From Flagellimonas chongwuensis (GTDB lineage: Bacteria > Bacteroidota > Bacteroidia > Flavobacteriales > Flavobacteriaceae): DNA of 64,000 bases. A model generated the notes under the pieces. That model made no database searches. It was not told the DNA's origin and was given only the letters and a program-made list of their open reading frames with translations. Positions within the stretch are counted from its first letter, which is position 1. Each line of letters opens with the position of its first letter. This document shows, in pieces, positions 18,128 to 26,515 of the stretch. The stretch is taken from assembly GCF_013376415.1 (NCBI RefSeq), contig NZ_WYET01000001.1, positions 1-64,000 of the forward strand. Reading direction: 5' to 3'. Both the position numbers and the translations under genes were made by a program.

Positions 18128-18165
18128 AAAAAAGGAGGTTTCGTTAATTCGAACCTCCTTTTTTT
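18128..18165. terminator. Bidirectional terminator between convergent genes
   Basis: GGAGGTTTCG (18134-18143) pairs with CGAACCTCC (18150-18158) with one bulged T. An A-run lies on the left and a T-run on the right, so it serves both the lipoprotein operon and the nrd operon. Confidence 0.85.
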
Positions 18166-18184
18166 ATTGATTGTTATTTGCTTT

Positions 18185-19972
18185 TTATGCCTCGCAGCTC
18201 ACACAATCTTTCTTTTGTTTGAATTTTTGTGCGGCATTCATACTATGCTGGTAATACAAGGATTTTAGGCCCAGTTTCCATGCGGTAACGTGGATTTTAT
18301 TGACCTCCTTTGTAGGCATATCAGGGTGTACAATGATATTCACTGACTGTCCTTGATCTATATGGTTTTGTCTGTTTGCAGCTTGATAGATGATATCCAA
18401 CTGGTCTAATTCCGAGTAGGTTAAAAAGACTGCTTTCTCAGCTTCGGTCAAAAATTCCAAATGCTGTACGGATCCATCCATATCGCGGATGCTTTTCCAA
18501 ACTTCGTTGGTATTCTGTCCCTTTTCTTCCAATAGGTCCATTAAGAACGGATTCTTGATCGTGGTTTTGATCTTGGCAATGTCCTTCACATAACAGTTGG
18601 ACCAGATAGGCTCGATTCCTTGTGACACCTGTCCCAAAATAAACGCTGAGGATGTAGTAGGAGCAATGGCATTCAACGTAGCGTTACGTCTACCATAACC
18701 CTTCAACACTTCGGGCTCACCAAAACGTTCGGCCAATTGCTCAGACGCCTTGTAAGAGCGTTCTTTGATTTCTTTGAATATTTCACTGTTCAAGTTATAG
18801 GCTTCTTGGCTGTTGAATGCATATCTCTTGGACTGTAAAAGAGAGTGCCAGCCCAAAGCACCTAAACCTAATGCTCTGTTTTGTTTTGCAAAATTATACG
18901 CCCTTTCCATGAAGAGGAAAGTTTGTTGGTCGTCCCTATCGGAAGAATCCCTGTAAGCTTCCAGTTTCTCGATGAATTCGGTAATTACCGCATCCAAGAA
19001 ATGAACCATCGTTTCAACGGCATCGGTCTTCTTCCATTTATCGTAATGCAATAGGTTGATACTGGAAAGCACACATACAAACGACCAATCATCATTGGAT
19101 GGCAACATAATTTCTGTACACAAGTTGCTGGCGTGGATACGGTGGTTTTTGTCCTTGTACACATCCACTGCACCATCGTTGGCATTGTCGGTAAAGAATA
19201 CATACGGATATCCCATCTCACCTCTACGTTGCAACACTTTTGCCCAAACGGTTCTTTTATCAACATCTCCCTCGACCATTTCCTGCATCCATTGGTTGGT
19301 CACGGTAACACCATGAGTCAACTGTTGGATAGGATTTCCTTCGGTCCCGATTTCCAAAAATTCCAAAATATCCTTGTGGTCAATGGGCAAATATGGAGAA
19401 AAACGACCTCGACGAACGGAACCTTGGCTCACTACATCAACCATGGATTCGAACAACTGCATAATGTGAACAGCTCCCGAGGCCTGTCCGTTATTTTTAA
19501 CAGGTGCGCCTCTGTGTCTTATTTTTCCAAAGTATCCAGAAGTTCCACCACCAAGCTTCGACATCATCCCAACCTCCGATTGTGTGTAAAGGATGTTCCC
19601 CATGTCATCATCTATATGGGAACCAAAGCAACTAATAGGTAACCCGCGCTTTTTACCAAAGTTCGACCATACCGGAGAAGCCAAAGAAAAGAAACCTTCG
19701 GACATATAACCGTAAAACTTGTCCGAGTACCCCGGAATCTGTAAAATCTCCTCTGCCCTATCGCCGATTTCACGGATACGACCTTCGGGGGTAACCCCTT
19801 CGGTAAGGTATCCTGATGCCAAAAACTTTCGGCTATATTCGTTCAACCATTCAAAACCTTTATCCTCCTCATTCTTAAGTTTGGACAAGGTATCCTTTCT
19901 TGCGTTTACAAGTTCCTGTGTTTTGTAATCTTGCTTTTGGTCAGTGGTCGGGGTTTGTGTTCTCTTCTCCAT
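18185..19972 (-). CDS. nrdA: Class I ribonucleoside-diphosphate reductase, alpha (catalytic) subunit
   Basis: The enzyme reduces ribonucleoside diphosphates to deoxy forms. The 595-residue sequence has the substrate-site Cys115 (GLPISCFGS), the catalytic NxCxE set N283/C285/E287 (ASNLCTEI), partner Cys300, a GGGTSGYFGKIRHRG specificity/phosphate loop, and a CxxC tail (C590, C593) that is re-reduced by thioredoxin. It is short: E. coli NrdA is about 760 residues, and here the ~90-residue N-terminal ATP-cone that controls overall activity is missing. That domain is instead on the beta subunit encoded 3 bp upstream. The pair is one operon. Confidence 0.95.
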   Translation of the reverse strand: MEKRTQTPTTDQKQDYKTQELVNARKDTLSKLKNEEDKGFEWLNEYSRKFLASGYLTEGVTPEGRIREIGDRAEEILQIPGYSDKFYGYMSEGFFSLASPVWSNFGKKRGLPISCFGSHIDDDMGNILYTQSEVGMMSKLGGGTSGYFGKIRHRGAPVKNNGQASGAVHIMQLFESMVDVVSQGSVRRGRFSPYLPIDHKDILEFLEIGTEGNPIQQLTHGVTVTNQWMQEMVEGDVDKRTVWAKVLQRRGEMGYPYVFFTDNANDGAVDVYKDKNHRIHASNLCTEIMLPSNDDWSFVCVLSSINLLHYDKWKKTDAVETMVHFLDAVITEFIEKLEAYRDSSDRDDQQTFLFMERAYNFAKQNRALGLGALGWHSLLQSKRYAFNSQEAYNLNSEIFKEIKERSYKASEQLAERFGEPEVLKGYGRRNATLNAIAPTTSSAFILGQVSQGIEPIWSNCYVKDIAKIKTTIKNPFLMDLLEEKGQNTNEVWKSIRDMDGSVQHLEFLTEAEKAVFLTYSELDQLDIIYQAANRQNHIDQGQSVNIIVHPDMPTKEVNKIHVTAWKLGLKSLYYQHSMNAAQKFKQKKDCVSCEA

Positions 19973-19975
19973 AAT

Positions 19976-21250
19976 TTAAAAAAGGTCGTCGCTTGTTATA
20001 CTTTGTGTTCTTTTGCTATAGTTGATGGATCTTTTTACAAAAAAATCTCCGTGTTTTGTTCCAATGATTTCGTCGTCGAACCATTCGGTCTGTTCCAATA
20101 GTTTTTGGTCAACGTCGAATATTTTGGAGATGCCAATGCTCTCCAATGAGTTGTTGAATCTGTTTTTGATGAATTCGTTCACCAAGTTTTTTGGCAAGAA
20201 ATCCAATTCACCATCTTCAAAAATCCAATCCACTATTTTACTTTCTGCCTCAAATGCTTTCTCACAGATATCCTGAATCATCTCCTTATAGGCATCATCA
20301 AACCACTCCGGATGTTCTTTTTTGATGATGTTAATGATGTCGATTCCGAAATCACCATGAATCTGCTCTTCTTTGGAGGTCGCCTCAACCACGTTCGATA
20401 TCCCTTTTAGGACATTCTTGTGTTTATTGAATGCCATAATGATCAAAAACTGGGAGAATAGCGATACATGCTCTATAAAAAGTGAGAACAGCAATACCGA
20501 CTCTGCATAGTCCTTATTGTTCTCGCTTTTCGCATTCTTCAGTGCAGTCTCCAAATACTGCACCCTTTTCATGATTACCGGCTTTTTCTTCAAGTTCTCG
20601 AACTCCTTGTTCAATCCCAAAATTTCCAGAAGGTGGGAATATGCATCGTGGTGGCGCACTTCACTTTCGGCAAAGGTGGCCCCAACAGAACCGATTTCCG
20701 GTTTTGGCATTCTGTGATAGATATCGCCCCAGAACGATTTCACCGCAACCTCGATTTGAGAAATGGCAAGCATCGTGTTTTTGATGGCGCTGCGCTCCAC
20801 TTCGCTCAGTCCAGATTTAAAGTCCTGAATGTCACTGGTAAAGTTAAACTCGGTATGAATCCAATACGAATGACGGATTGCTGGAACATACTCATACAAT
20901 TGCGGGTACTCATAAGGCTTTAAGTTGATACGCTTCTCAAAAATGTCCGACTCGCGCATTTGAGCCCTTTTATTCCTGTAAATAATGTATGCTTTTGCCG
21001 CATCATGGAACTCACTATCCATAAGTTCGTTCTCAACAACATCTTGTACTTCCTCAACGGTCGGCAAATAATGTTCGTCTTGACTTTTTCTCTCCAACAA
21101 CACTTGGTTGACGTTGTTGGCAATGGTCTGCGCATCAGTGATCTGACCATGCTCCACAGCTGTCATGGCCTTCAAGATTGCATTTGTAATCTTGTGTAAA
21201 TCAAATTCTTGCGTACTAAAATCCCTCTTAGTTATCTGAGTAATCTGCAT
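19976..21250 (-). CDS. nrdB: Ribonucleotide reductase beta subunit with N-terminal ATP-cone
   Basis: The 424-residue radical-generating subunit starts with an ATP-cone (about 1-95: TQITKRDFSTQEFDLHKI, then VEEVQDVVENELM), followed by the ferritin-like R2 fold. Metal ligands include E197 and H200 in SEVRHHDAYSHLLE, with Y204 at the position of the E. coli radical Tyr122. The arrangement matches Leeuwenhoekiella blandensis NrdB. There the ATP-cone switches the beta subunit between active dimers (ATP) and inactive tetramers (dATP), and a dimanganese centre was reported. The same regulation is inferred here, and the metal cannot be read from sequence. It is translated 3 bp ahead of nrdA. Confidence 0.93.
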   Translation of the reverse strand: MQITQITKRDFSTQEFDLHKITNAILKAMTAVEHGQITDAQTIANNVNQVLLERKSQDEHYLPTVEEVQDVVENELMDSEFHDAAKAYIIYRNKRAQMRESDIFEKRINLKPYEYPQLYEYVPAIRHSYWIHTEFNFTSDIQDFKSGLSEVERSAIKNTMLAISQIEVAVKSFWGDIYHRMPKPEIGSVGATFAESEVRHHDAYSHLLEILGLNKEFENLKKKPVIMKRVQYLETALKNAKSENNKDYAESVLLFSLFIEHVSLFSQFLIIMAFNKHKNVLKGISNVVEATSKEEQIHGDFGIDIINIIKKEHPEWFDDAYKEMIQDICEKAFEAESKIVDWIFEDGELDFLPKNLVNEFIKNRFNNSLESIGISKIFDVDQKLLEQTEWFDDEIIGTKHGDFFVKRSINYSKRTQSITSDDLF

Positions 21251-21673
21251 GAAGAAAACGGTTTGGAGTTGTAAAAAATAGCTTGACTGTAAAATTCATA
21301 TTTTCTTTACTTGGATTCGCGGTTTTGGCAATTAGGTTCTTAACACTTTTATCAACATTCGAGATTTTCAAGAGTCAAAAACCTTGTGAACAAACGTATA
21401 GTAAGGTCTCCAAAAAATTCACACTTGTCACAAATCGTCCAAAATAGTTTTTCACAGTTTTTTAACAATTTTTGATGCCCAACTCCATCAAGATGTTTTC
21501 AGAACAAGCTTTTACCTAGGGCATCCGCAACAAGCGAACCACTTAATCGACGAACTACACCATACTTTACAGCAGATTAACAACAAAAAATATACTGAAA
21601 CCACAGATACATCTAATTTGCCTTTGATTTTCCAATCGATAATCGACCAACAAACCAAACCTATAATTGTATT
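21251..21673. other. Divergent intergenic region upstream of nrdBA
   Basis: This 423-bp AT-rich gap lies between nrdB (minus) and the TSP3 protein gene (+). A minus-strand TACGTTTG box at 21391-21398 could be the nrd -7 element, giving a leader of about 130 nt, but no good -33 partner was found. TTATCAACA at 21335-21344 differs by one base from a DnaA box. No ORF or RNA is seen. Confidence 0.4.
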
Positions 21674-23530
21674 TTGACATACATACGCTTTCTTATCGGT
21701 CTAATCGTGCTTGTTTTAGTTTTGTTCAATCCTGAACTTGACAAAATTGATGTTCTTGACAATTCATCAAACAAAAGCCCTCACATGAACCAACTCAGTT
21801 TAGATAGTGATGGTGATGGCATCTCTGACGATATTGACCAAGATGATGACAATGACGGTATTCCCGATATTTACGAAGATGGTTGTGAGACCAATGTTGG
21901 ATTTGGCTCACCACCACCATCCAACAGCACTACAAATTATGTCACCTCAATCTATACGGACTACCGTGGCTTCTGGGTATCATCCGTAGGGAGCCTAAAT
22001 CCAAAAGCCTACGATGACGTTTCCACCCTGTTGGGCTTTACAGTTGGAAGCAACACATATGCGACCGGAGTGGCATCTACACGAATGATAGATAGCGACA
22101 GTAACAGCTATTATGACCAAATCGATACGGACGGCAATGGAATAGGCGACCTAAATGTGGAAGAAACTTCTTGGAGAGCACTTAAACCGGTCACAAAGAT
22201 TCTATCCGGAATACGCCTGGAAGGAAGATCTATTGATGGGAACAACGGACAAGCTGCCGGCCCTTTGTTGACCACCGGAGGAATTCCCTTCAACCCTTAT
22301 TTATACCAAGGAGAACGAGGACTGGACATGGCTTATGCCATTGCCAATATCGGCAATGCATGGTATTTTAGATTAGGGGGCACCAATACTCCAGCATATG
22401 GTGACGGCATCATGGATATTCTTTTGACCCAGGGCGCTCAACTATCTGGGGGATCTAATTATAATAGACTGCATTTGTTGGACAAAGATGGGAACTACCT
22501 TGGCAATGGCGTCGAAGTAAACTGGAACAACACACCTATTGTGGGCAATTCAATGATCGACCAATATAATGTGAACGACACCCCCAACAATAAAAACGTA
22601 AAAAAGAATATCAGGTTGGCCGCAGTTGAACTCTCAGAATTCGGATTGACAGCTGCTGAGAGAACAGAAGCCGTCATCTTTAGATTAGAAATTTCTGCCA
22701 ATGCAGATCCGGTTTTCTTTGCGGTTAACGATGACAGTTTTAGCACAGGTTGCTCCCCAACGGACAGTGATGGGGATGGCCTCGCCAATGGACTCGACCT
22801 TGACAGTGACAACGATGGAATTTTGGATGCCGTGGAAGCCGGTCACGGTGTCGCCACAGTAAATGGGCGTATCCCCGGTCCGGTCGGCACCGATGGTATT
22901 CCAGACGCGGTACAAGCTCCTTCACAATACAATAATGGAACCATCAATTACAACATAGCCGATTCTGACAACGATACATTTTTAAACTACACATCCATTG
23001 ATAGTGACTCGGACGGATGTTACGACGTTGTGGAGGCTGGTTTTACGGATCCTGATGGTGATGGTCTTCTGGGCAACTCCCCAGTAACCATCAATTCTTC
23101 CGGAATGGTCTTGGGACAAGGTGGATATACCACTCCGGTAGATGGGGATGGCAACACCGTTTATGATTATACCGAAGCCGGAAACAGTCCCACAGTTTCA
23201 GCAATCCAGACAAACGCCATTATTTTTGATGGACATCCGGGCAACCTCAACATCATAACGACCAATACCACACAATATCAATGGCAAGTAAGCACCGACG
23301 GTGGTGCAAACTTTGCCGACATTTCTGATTTTGGGATGTACTCAGGAACCGACACCGACACCCTGACCATCAATAATCCCAACATGAGCATGGATGGGTA
23401 TCTGTATCGGGTGCAATTATATAACGAAGCTTATGTTTGCTCACCTTTATCAACCTCCAATATCATTACTTTGGACATAAGGGTGCAAACCATCATCACC
23501 AATAGAAAGATTACTTATAGGGTGAACTAA
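21674..23530 (+). CDS. Secreted protein with thrombospondin type 3-like calcium repeats
   Basis: The 618-residue protein has an N-terminal hydrophobic segment (5-18) and at least three clusters of Asp-rich TSP3 turns: DSDGDGISDDIDQDDDNDG near residue 43, DSDGDGLANGLDLDSDNDG near 364, and a DSDSDGCYDVVEAG/DPDGDG cluster near 447. These bind Ca2+ in surface proteins. A middle domain of about 270 residues is not recognised. The C-terminus has an Ig-like segment (QYQWQVSTDGG) and ends ITNRKITYRVN, a short basic tail rather than a full type B sorting domain. The TTG at 21674 is the only start that keeps the hydrophobic leader; the next Met (codon 38) would remove it. Probable export to the surface, role unknown. 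Confidence 0.75.
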   Translation: MTYIRFLIGLIVLVLVLFNPELDKIDVLDNSSNKSPHMNQLSLDSDGDGISDDIDQDDDNDGIPDIYEDGCETNVGFGSPPPSNSTTNYVTSIYTDYRGFWVSSVGSLNPKAYDDVSTLLGFTVGSNTYATGVASTRMIDSDSNSYYDQIDTDGNGIGDLNVEETSWRALKPVTKILSGIRLEGRSIDGNNGQAAGPLLTTGGIPFNPYLYQGERGLDMAYAIANIGNAWYFRLGGTNTPAYGDGIMDILLTQGAQLSGGSNYNRLHLLDKDGNYLGNGVEVNWNNTPIVGNSMIDQYNVNDTPNNKNVKKNIRLAAVELSEFGLTAAERTEAVIFRLEISANADPVFFAVNDDSFSTGCSPTDSDGDGLANGLDLDSDNDGILDAVEAGHGVATVNGRIPGPVGTDGIPDAVQAPSQYNNGTINYNIADSDNDTFLNYTSIDSDSDGCYDVVEAGFTDPDGDGLLGNSPVTINSSGMVLGQGGYTTPVDGDGNTVYDYTEAGNSPTVSAIQTNAIIFDGHPGNLNIITTNTTQYQWQVSTDGGANFADISDFGMYSGTDTDTLTINNPNMSMDGYLYRVQLYNEAYVCSPLSTSNIITLDIRVQTIITNRKITYRVN

Positions 23531-23583
23531 AACCATCATAATAGTTAAATGGGCATAACACAAAAAGACTGTCCTATCCGTAT

Positions 23584-25761
23584 TTAAATTTTAATCTTGA
23601 ATCCGCCATTGATTACAAAACCATCCACTGGAGCATAAATTTCCGAAAATTGAGGGTCACTTATACTTCCGGAATATATTGTATCGAAACGGGTTTGTCG
23701 GGTATCCAGAAAGTTTTCAAAATTCAGGAAAATAGAGAATTTATCACTTATCTTTTTTTCACTCATTAAGCCCACAATCCAATAGGATTGGCCTGTTTCT
23801 CCCGAAGAAAGCTTCTGGGGACTATAATAATATCCCTCCAGACCAATCCAAAGGTCCCCTTCGCGCTCGTACATCAATACATTGTTCAATCGATGTTCGG
23901 CCACCAAGGGAAAATCGGAAACTTCTCCATTTTGATGTTGCTTCACATTGGCATGGGTATAGCCCGTGAACAACTTAAAATCGCCATATTTGATTTTCAG
24001 GTTGACCTCGGCTCCGCGGGTATCCACAAATCCATCGGGTTGCTCAAAAGTGTAAAAGTCGTCTCCTTCGGACTGCAATACCATAGGATCATCTATTCTG
24101 GTATAAAATAATAGCGTATTGATGGACATGGTCATGCCCGGCATGGGCGCCCATTTATAATTTATATCAAAATTACCGCCCAAAGAACGTTCCAAATCAG
24201 TTTGATCAATATCAATGGGGAGCACGTTCCTAAACTGTAGCCGTTCCGCATCCTCCGTAAAGACCGTAGGGGTTTTATAGCCCATTCCACCCCCCAGTCG
24301 AAATGTCAATTTTTGACTTGGTTCATACAATATGGATAATCTAGGCAATGCCAAAGCTCCATAATCGGAATGAAAATCGGTACGAAGACCTGTTTCCAAA
24401 CTGAGCCCTTCATTGATTTGCCATACATTTTGAGCGAACAATCCAAAAATTTGATAGGATTGGTCCAGTGCTATGGATTGATCTTCCCTGTTATCTTTAA
24501 AATATTCTGTCCATAGATTGGTCCCGAACACCCATTCAAGACCGTTTTCCGAACTGGTTGAAAAGTTCAGCTCACTAAAGGAAGAACGCTGATAGCCTGA
24601 AAAGGTAAAGTCCGGAATCTGGATGGTACGATCGTAAAAACTGAAACTATTCTTTAATTCCAATCGATTTTCTTCATTAAAAACATGTTTGAATCCCAAT
24701 TGAGTGGAAACACGTTCGGTTTGATTGGATTCGAAATATGGGTTTTCCACCGGTTCCCCCTTAACATAGTCCAAATTCCCACCAAGTCGATCTTCCCAAA
24801 TAGCATTGATTCCTAGCAATAGCTCCGTTTGCTCTCCTAGATACCAATACAGCTTTGGATTCAATGTAAATCGGTCGAATTCTGGAATAGCCGTTAGACC
24901 GATATCGGCAGGGTCATAGGGTGACCCCAAATTGTAGGAAGCAAACACAGTAGTTCCAATCTTCTTGAATTTCTGGGAATAAAAACCACTTAGGTCCAAT
25001 CCAAGAGCAGAGGTGCCATTGGCCATAAAACTGAGTTGGGGCTCATCTTCAGGTGTTTTAGAAATCAAATTTACCAACCCAGCTATCGCCCCACCTCCAT
25101 AAAGGGTAGAACTGGAACCCTTGATGACCTCGACCTGCTTAAGGTCCAAAGGAGCTATTTGCATCAGGCTCAAACCGCTCGCAAATCCGGAATACAACGG
25201 GAATCCATCCCGGAGAAGTTGGGTATACTTACCGTCGAGCCCCTGTATACGGATGCTGGAATTGTAACTAGTGGCGGAAGTCTGTTGGGTACGGATACCG
25301 GTACTTTCGTTGAGCAACATGCGTATGTCCCCAGGTTTCATATTGCCCTTTTCGGAGAGTTCCTCCCCCGCAATGACCTCTACCCGTGTCGGGATATCCT
25401 CAATGGTACGGGAACTTCTGGTGGACACCAAGGTGATTTCCTCCATTTCCTCAGTCTGTGGAACTAGATAAATTATCTGTTTTTGTTGTGTGGCATTCAA
25501 GGGAAAACTAAAGCTTCGTTCAAGTTTCGCATAGCCAACATAACTCAGTTGCAATTGAAACGTGCCATTGGGTATGTTTTCAATATGAATTTTACCGGAT
25601 TCATTGGATATAGCCCCAATATCCAATGAGGGTAAAACAGCGGTTACGCCGATCAACGGTTCTTTGTCAATGGAGTCCTTGACCACAATGTCAAGGGTGT
25701 TCTGTGCCAGAACGGGTACCATTCCCAAAAGGAAGAGTACCAAAAATATTTTAAATTTCAT
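23584..25761 (-). CDS. TonB-dependent outer-membrane receptor
   Basis: The 725-residue receptor has a signal peptide (1-19, ends PVLAQ), a carboxypeptidase-regulatory-like domain (about 22-105) and a plug (about 110-235) with PTRVEVIAGEEL, IRIQGLDGKYTQLLRDG and VIKGSSSTLYGGGAIAG. A barrel follows that ends GGFKIKI. The plug is of the siderophore/metal type rather than the SusC type, and no SusD gene is present. Its operon leader is the Cys-rich protein at 25829, as in loci where a DUF6660-like gene precedes a metal-linked receptor; copper or iron-complex uptake is the best guess. An ATACTTCA motif lies 13-22 bp upstream of the start (25774-25783, minus), matching one upstream of the leader gene. 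Confidence 0.85.
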   Translation of the reverse strand: MKFKIFLVLFLLGMVPVLAQNTLDIVVKDSIDKEPLIGVTAVLPSLDIGAISNESGKIHIENIPNGTFQLQLSYVGYAKLERSFSFPLNATQQKQIIYLVPQTEEMEEITLVSTRSSRTIEDIPTRVEVIAGEELSEKGNMKPGDIRMLLNESTGIRTQQTSATSYNSSIRIQGLDGKYTQLLRDGFPLYSGFASGLSLMQIAPLDLKQVEVIKGSSSTLYGGGAIAGLVNLISKTPEDEPQLSFMANGTSALGLDLSGFYSQKFKKIGTTVFASYNLGSPYDPADIGLTAIPEFDRFTLNPKLYWYLGEQTELLLGINAIWEDRLGGNLDYVKGEPVENPYFESNQTERVSTQLGFKHVFNEENRLELKNSFSFYDRTIQIPDFTFSGYQRSSFSELNFSTSSENGLEWVFGTNLWTEYFKDNREDQSIALDQSYQIFGLFAQNVWQINEGLSLETGLRTDFHSDYGALALPRLSILYEPSQKLTFRLGGGMGYKTPTVFTEDAERLQFRNVLPIDIDQTDLERSLGGNFDINYKWAPMPGMTMSINTLLFYTRIDDPMVLQSEGDDFYTFEQPDGFVDTRGAEVNLKIKYGDFKLFTGYTHANVKQHQNGEVSDFPLVAEHRLNNVLMYEREGDLWIGLEGYYYSPQKLSSGETGQSYWIVGLMSEKKISDKFSIFLNFENFLDTRQTRFDTIYSGSISDPQFSEIYAPVDGFVINGGFKIKI

Positions 25762-25828
25762 TTTCTTAATTTTTGAAGTATGATTTTCTTGGCCGGATTT
25801 AAGACCAAGGATATTTTGTAAAGCTCAA

Positions 25829-26158
25829 CTATACTTCAAAGTTGCGGGGTGGTTTCAAGTCGTAGGAATAGACCTCTTTGGGAATCAGTTTTTGATAATA
25901 CTCTATATTGGATTTGACAAGTATTTCCCTTGAAACAATATCCAGCAATCCATCATAGGTCAAGGTAAAACCGGAACATCTGCCGCAGCTAAAGAAAGGT
26001 GAACAGGGAGGCTCCTTTTCATGATTATCGTCACCTGACTCATTTTCACTGCTGTCCCATGTTGCGAAGGTATCTGAACAATTATCCGATTCCTGACAAC
26101 AAGGATAGGATGACAGGAAAATGGTAAGCAAAGACAAAATCACTGCGACTACTCTCAT
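25829..26158 (-). CDS. Small Cys-rich exported protein (DUF6660-like)
   Basis: The 109-residue protein has a signal peptide (about 1-18) and then a Cys/acidic/His region: PCCQESDNCSD, a Glu/Asp/His linker, then PPCSPFFSCGRCSGF. The pattern is like the DUF6660 family found before TonB receptors in Flavobacteriia. Six or more Cys, with CxxC spacing, suggest metal or disulfide chemistry in the periplasm. The gene lies 67 bp upstream of the receptor on the same strand. A minus-strand -7 box TACCTTTG (26163-26170) ends only 4 bp before the ATG, so the mRNA is probably leaderless. A palindromic operator candidate lies at 26188-26200. Confidence 0.7.
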   Translation of the reverse strand: MRVVAVILSLLTIFLSSYPCCQESDNCSDTFATWDSSENESGDDNHEKEPPCSPFFSCGRCSGFTLTYDGLLDIVSREILVKSNIEYYQKLIPKEVYSYDLKPPRNFEV

Positions 26159-26162
26159 AGGT

Positions 26163-26170
26163 CAAAGGTA
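26163..26170 (-). promoter_or_regulatory. -7 promoter box of the Cys-rich leader gene
   Basis: CAAAGGTA on the + strand reads TACCTTTG on the minus strand, a full TANNTTTG match. It ends 4 bp before the start codon, predicting a leaderless transcript. No -33 TTTG is visible at the usual distance. Confidence 0.45.
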
Positions 26171-26187
26171 GAAAAATCCGATAATTA

Positions 26188-26200
26188 TACTTCAGAAGTA
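26188..26200. promoter_or_regulatory. Perfect 13-bp palindrome, candidate operator
   Basis: TACTTCAGAAGTA is a 6-1-6 perfect inverted repeat lying 18-37 bp upstream of the -7 box of the Cys-rich gene, over the -33 region. Its half-site with flanking base, ATACTTCA, recurs at 25831-25838 and, inverted, at 25774-25783 ahead of the TonB gene. Confidence 0.45.
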
Positions 26201-26242
26201 AGCCAAATTGACGGTTTGCAATAACAAACATTCCGAAAATAA

Positions 26243-26270
26243 AAAACCTCTACAAATTTGTAGAGGTTTT
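26243..26270. terminator. Perfect bidirectional terminator after tRNA-Leu
   Basis: AAAACCTCTACAAA (26243-26256) is followed by its exact reverse complement (26257-26270). On the minus strand it lies just 3 bp beyond the tRNA 3' end. Confidence 0.85.
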
Positions 26271-26273
26271 AAG

Positions 26274-26355
26274 TACCTTGGGTGGGAATCGAACCCACAC
26301 GTCCGAAGACACTGGATTTTGAATCCAGCGCGTCTACCAATTCCGCCACCAAGGC
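26274..26355 (-). tRNA. tRNA-Leu (CAA)
   Basis: On the minus strand an 82-nt cloverleaf folds with acceptor GCCTTGG/CCAAGGT (a G-U first pair, discriminator A), D-arm GCGGAATTGGTAGACGC, and anticodon stem CTGGA/TCCAG around loop TTCAAAA (anticodon CAA at 26319-26321). The variable arm (TGTCTTCGGACG) is long, as expected for leucine tRNA, and the T-arm is GTGGGTTCGATTCCCAC. The 3' CCA is not encoded. Confidence 0.97.
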
Positions 26356-26434
26356 ATTGGCACTACATTTTCAAATGCGAGTGCAAAGCTAAAAAATATT
26401 TTTTATTTATCACCAAAAAATACTTTGATTTATC

Positions 26435-26465
26435 CTTGAGCAACCCAATTTAATTTTTAAATTTG
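26435..26465 (+). promoter_or_regulatory. Promoter of prs
   Basis: CTTG (26435-26438), exactly 19 bp, then TAAATTTG (26458-26465), a near-consensus Bacteroidota sigma-ABfr promoter. It lies 50 bp before the prs ATG. Confidence 0.65.
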
Positions 26466-26515
26466 CACCTCTTTATTTTAAAGTACTTTAAATCGCTAGT
26501 TAACAAGAATTTGTA

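Noticed and set aside
21335..21344. DnaA box or origin of replication
   Set aside because: Only a single near-match, no cluster, and no dnaA or dnaN nearby.
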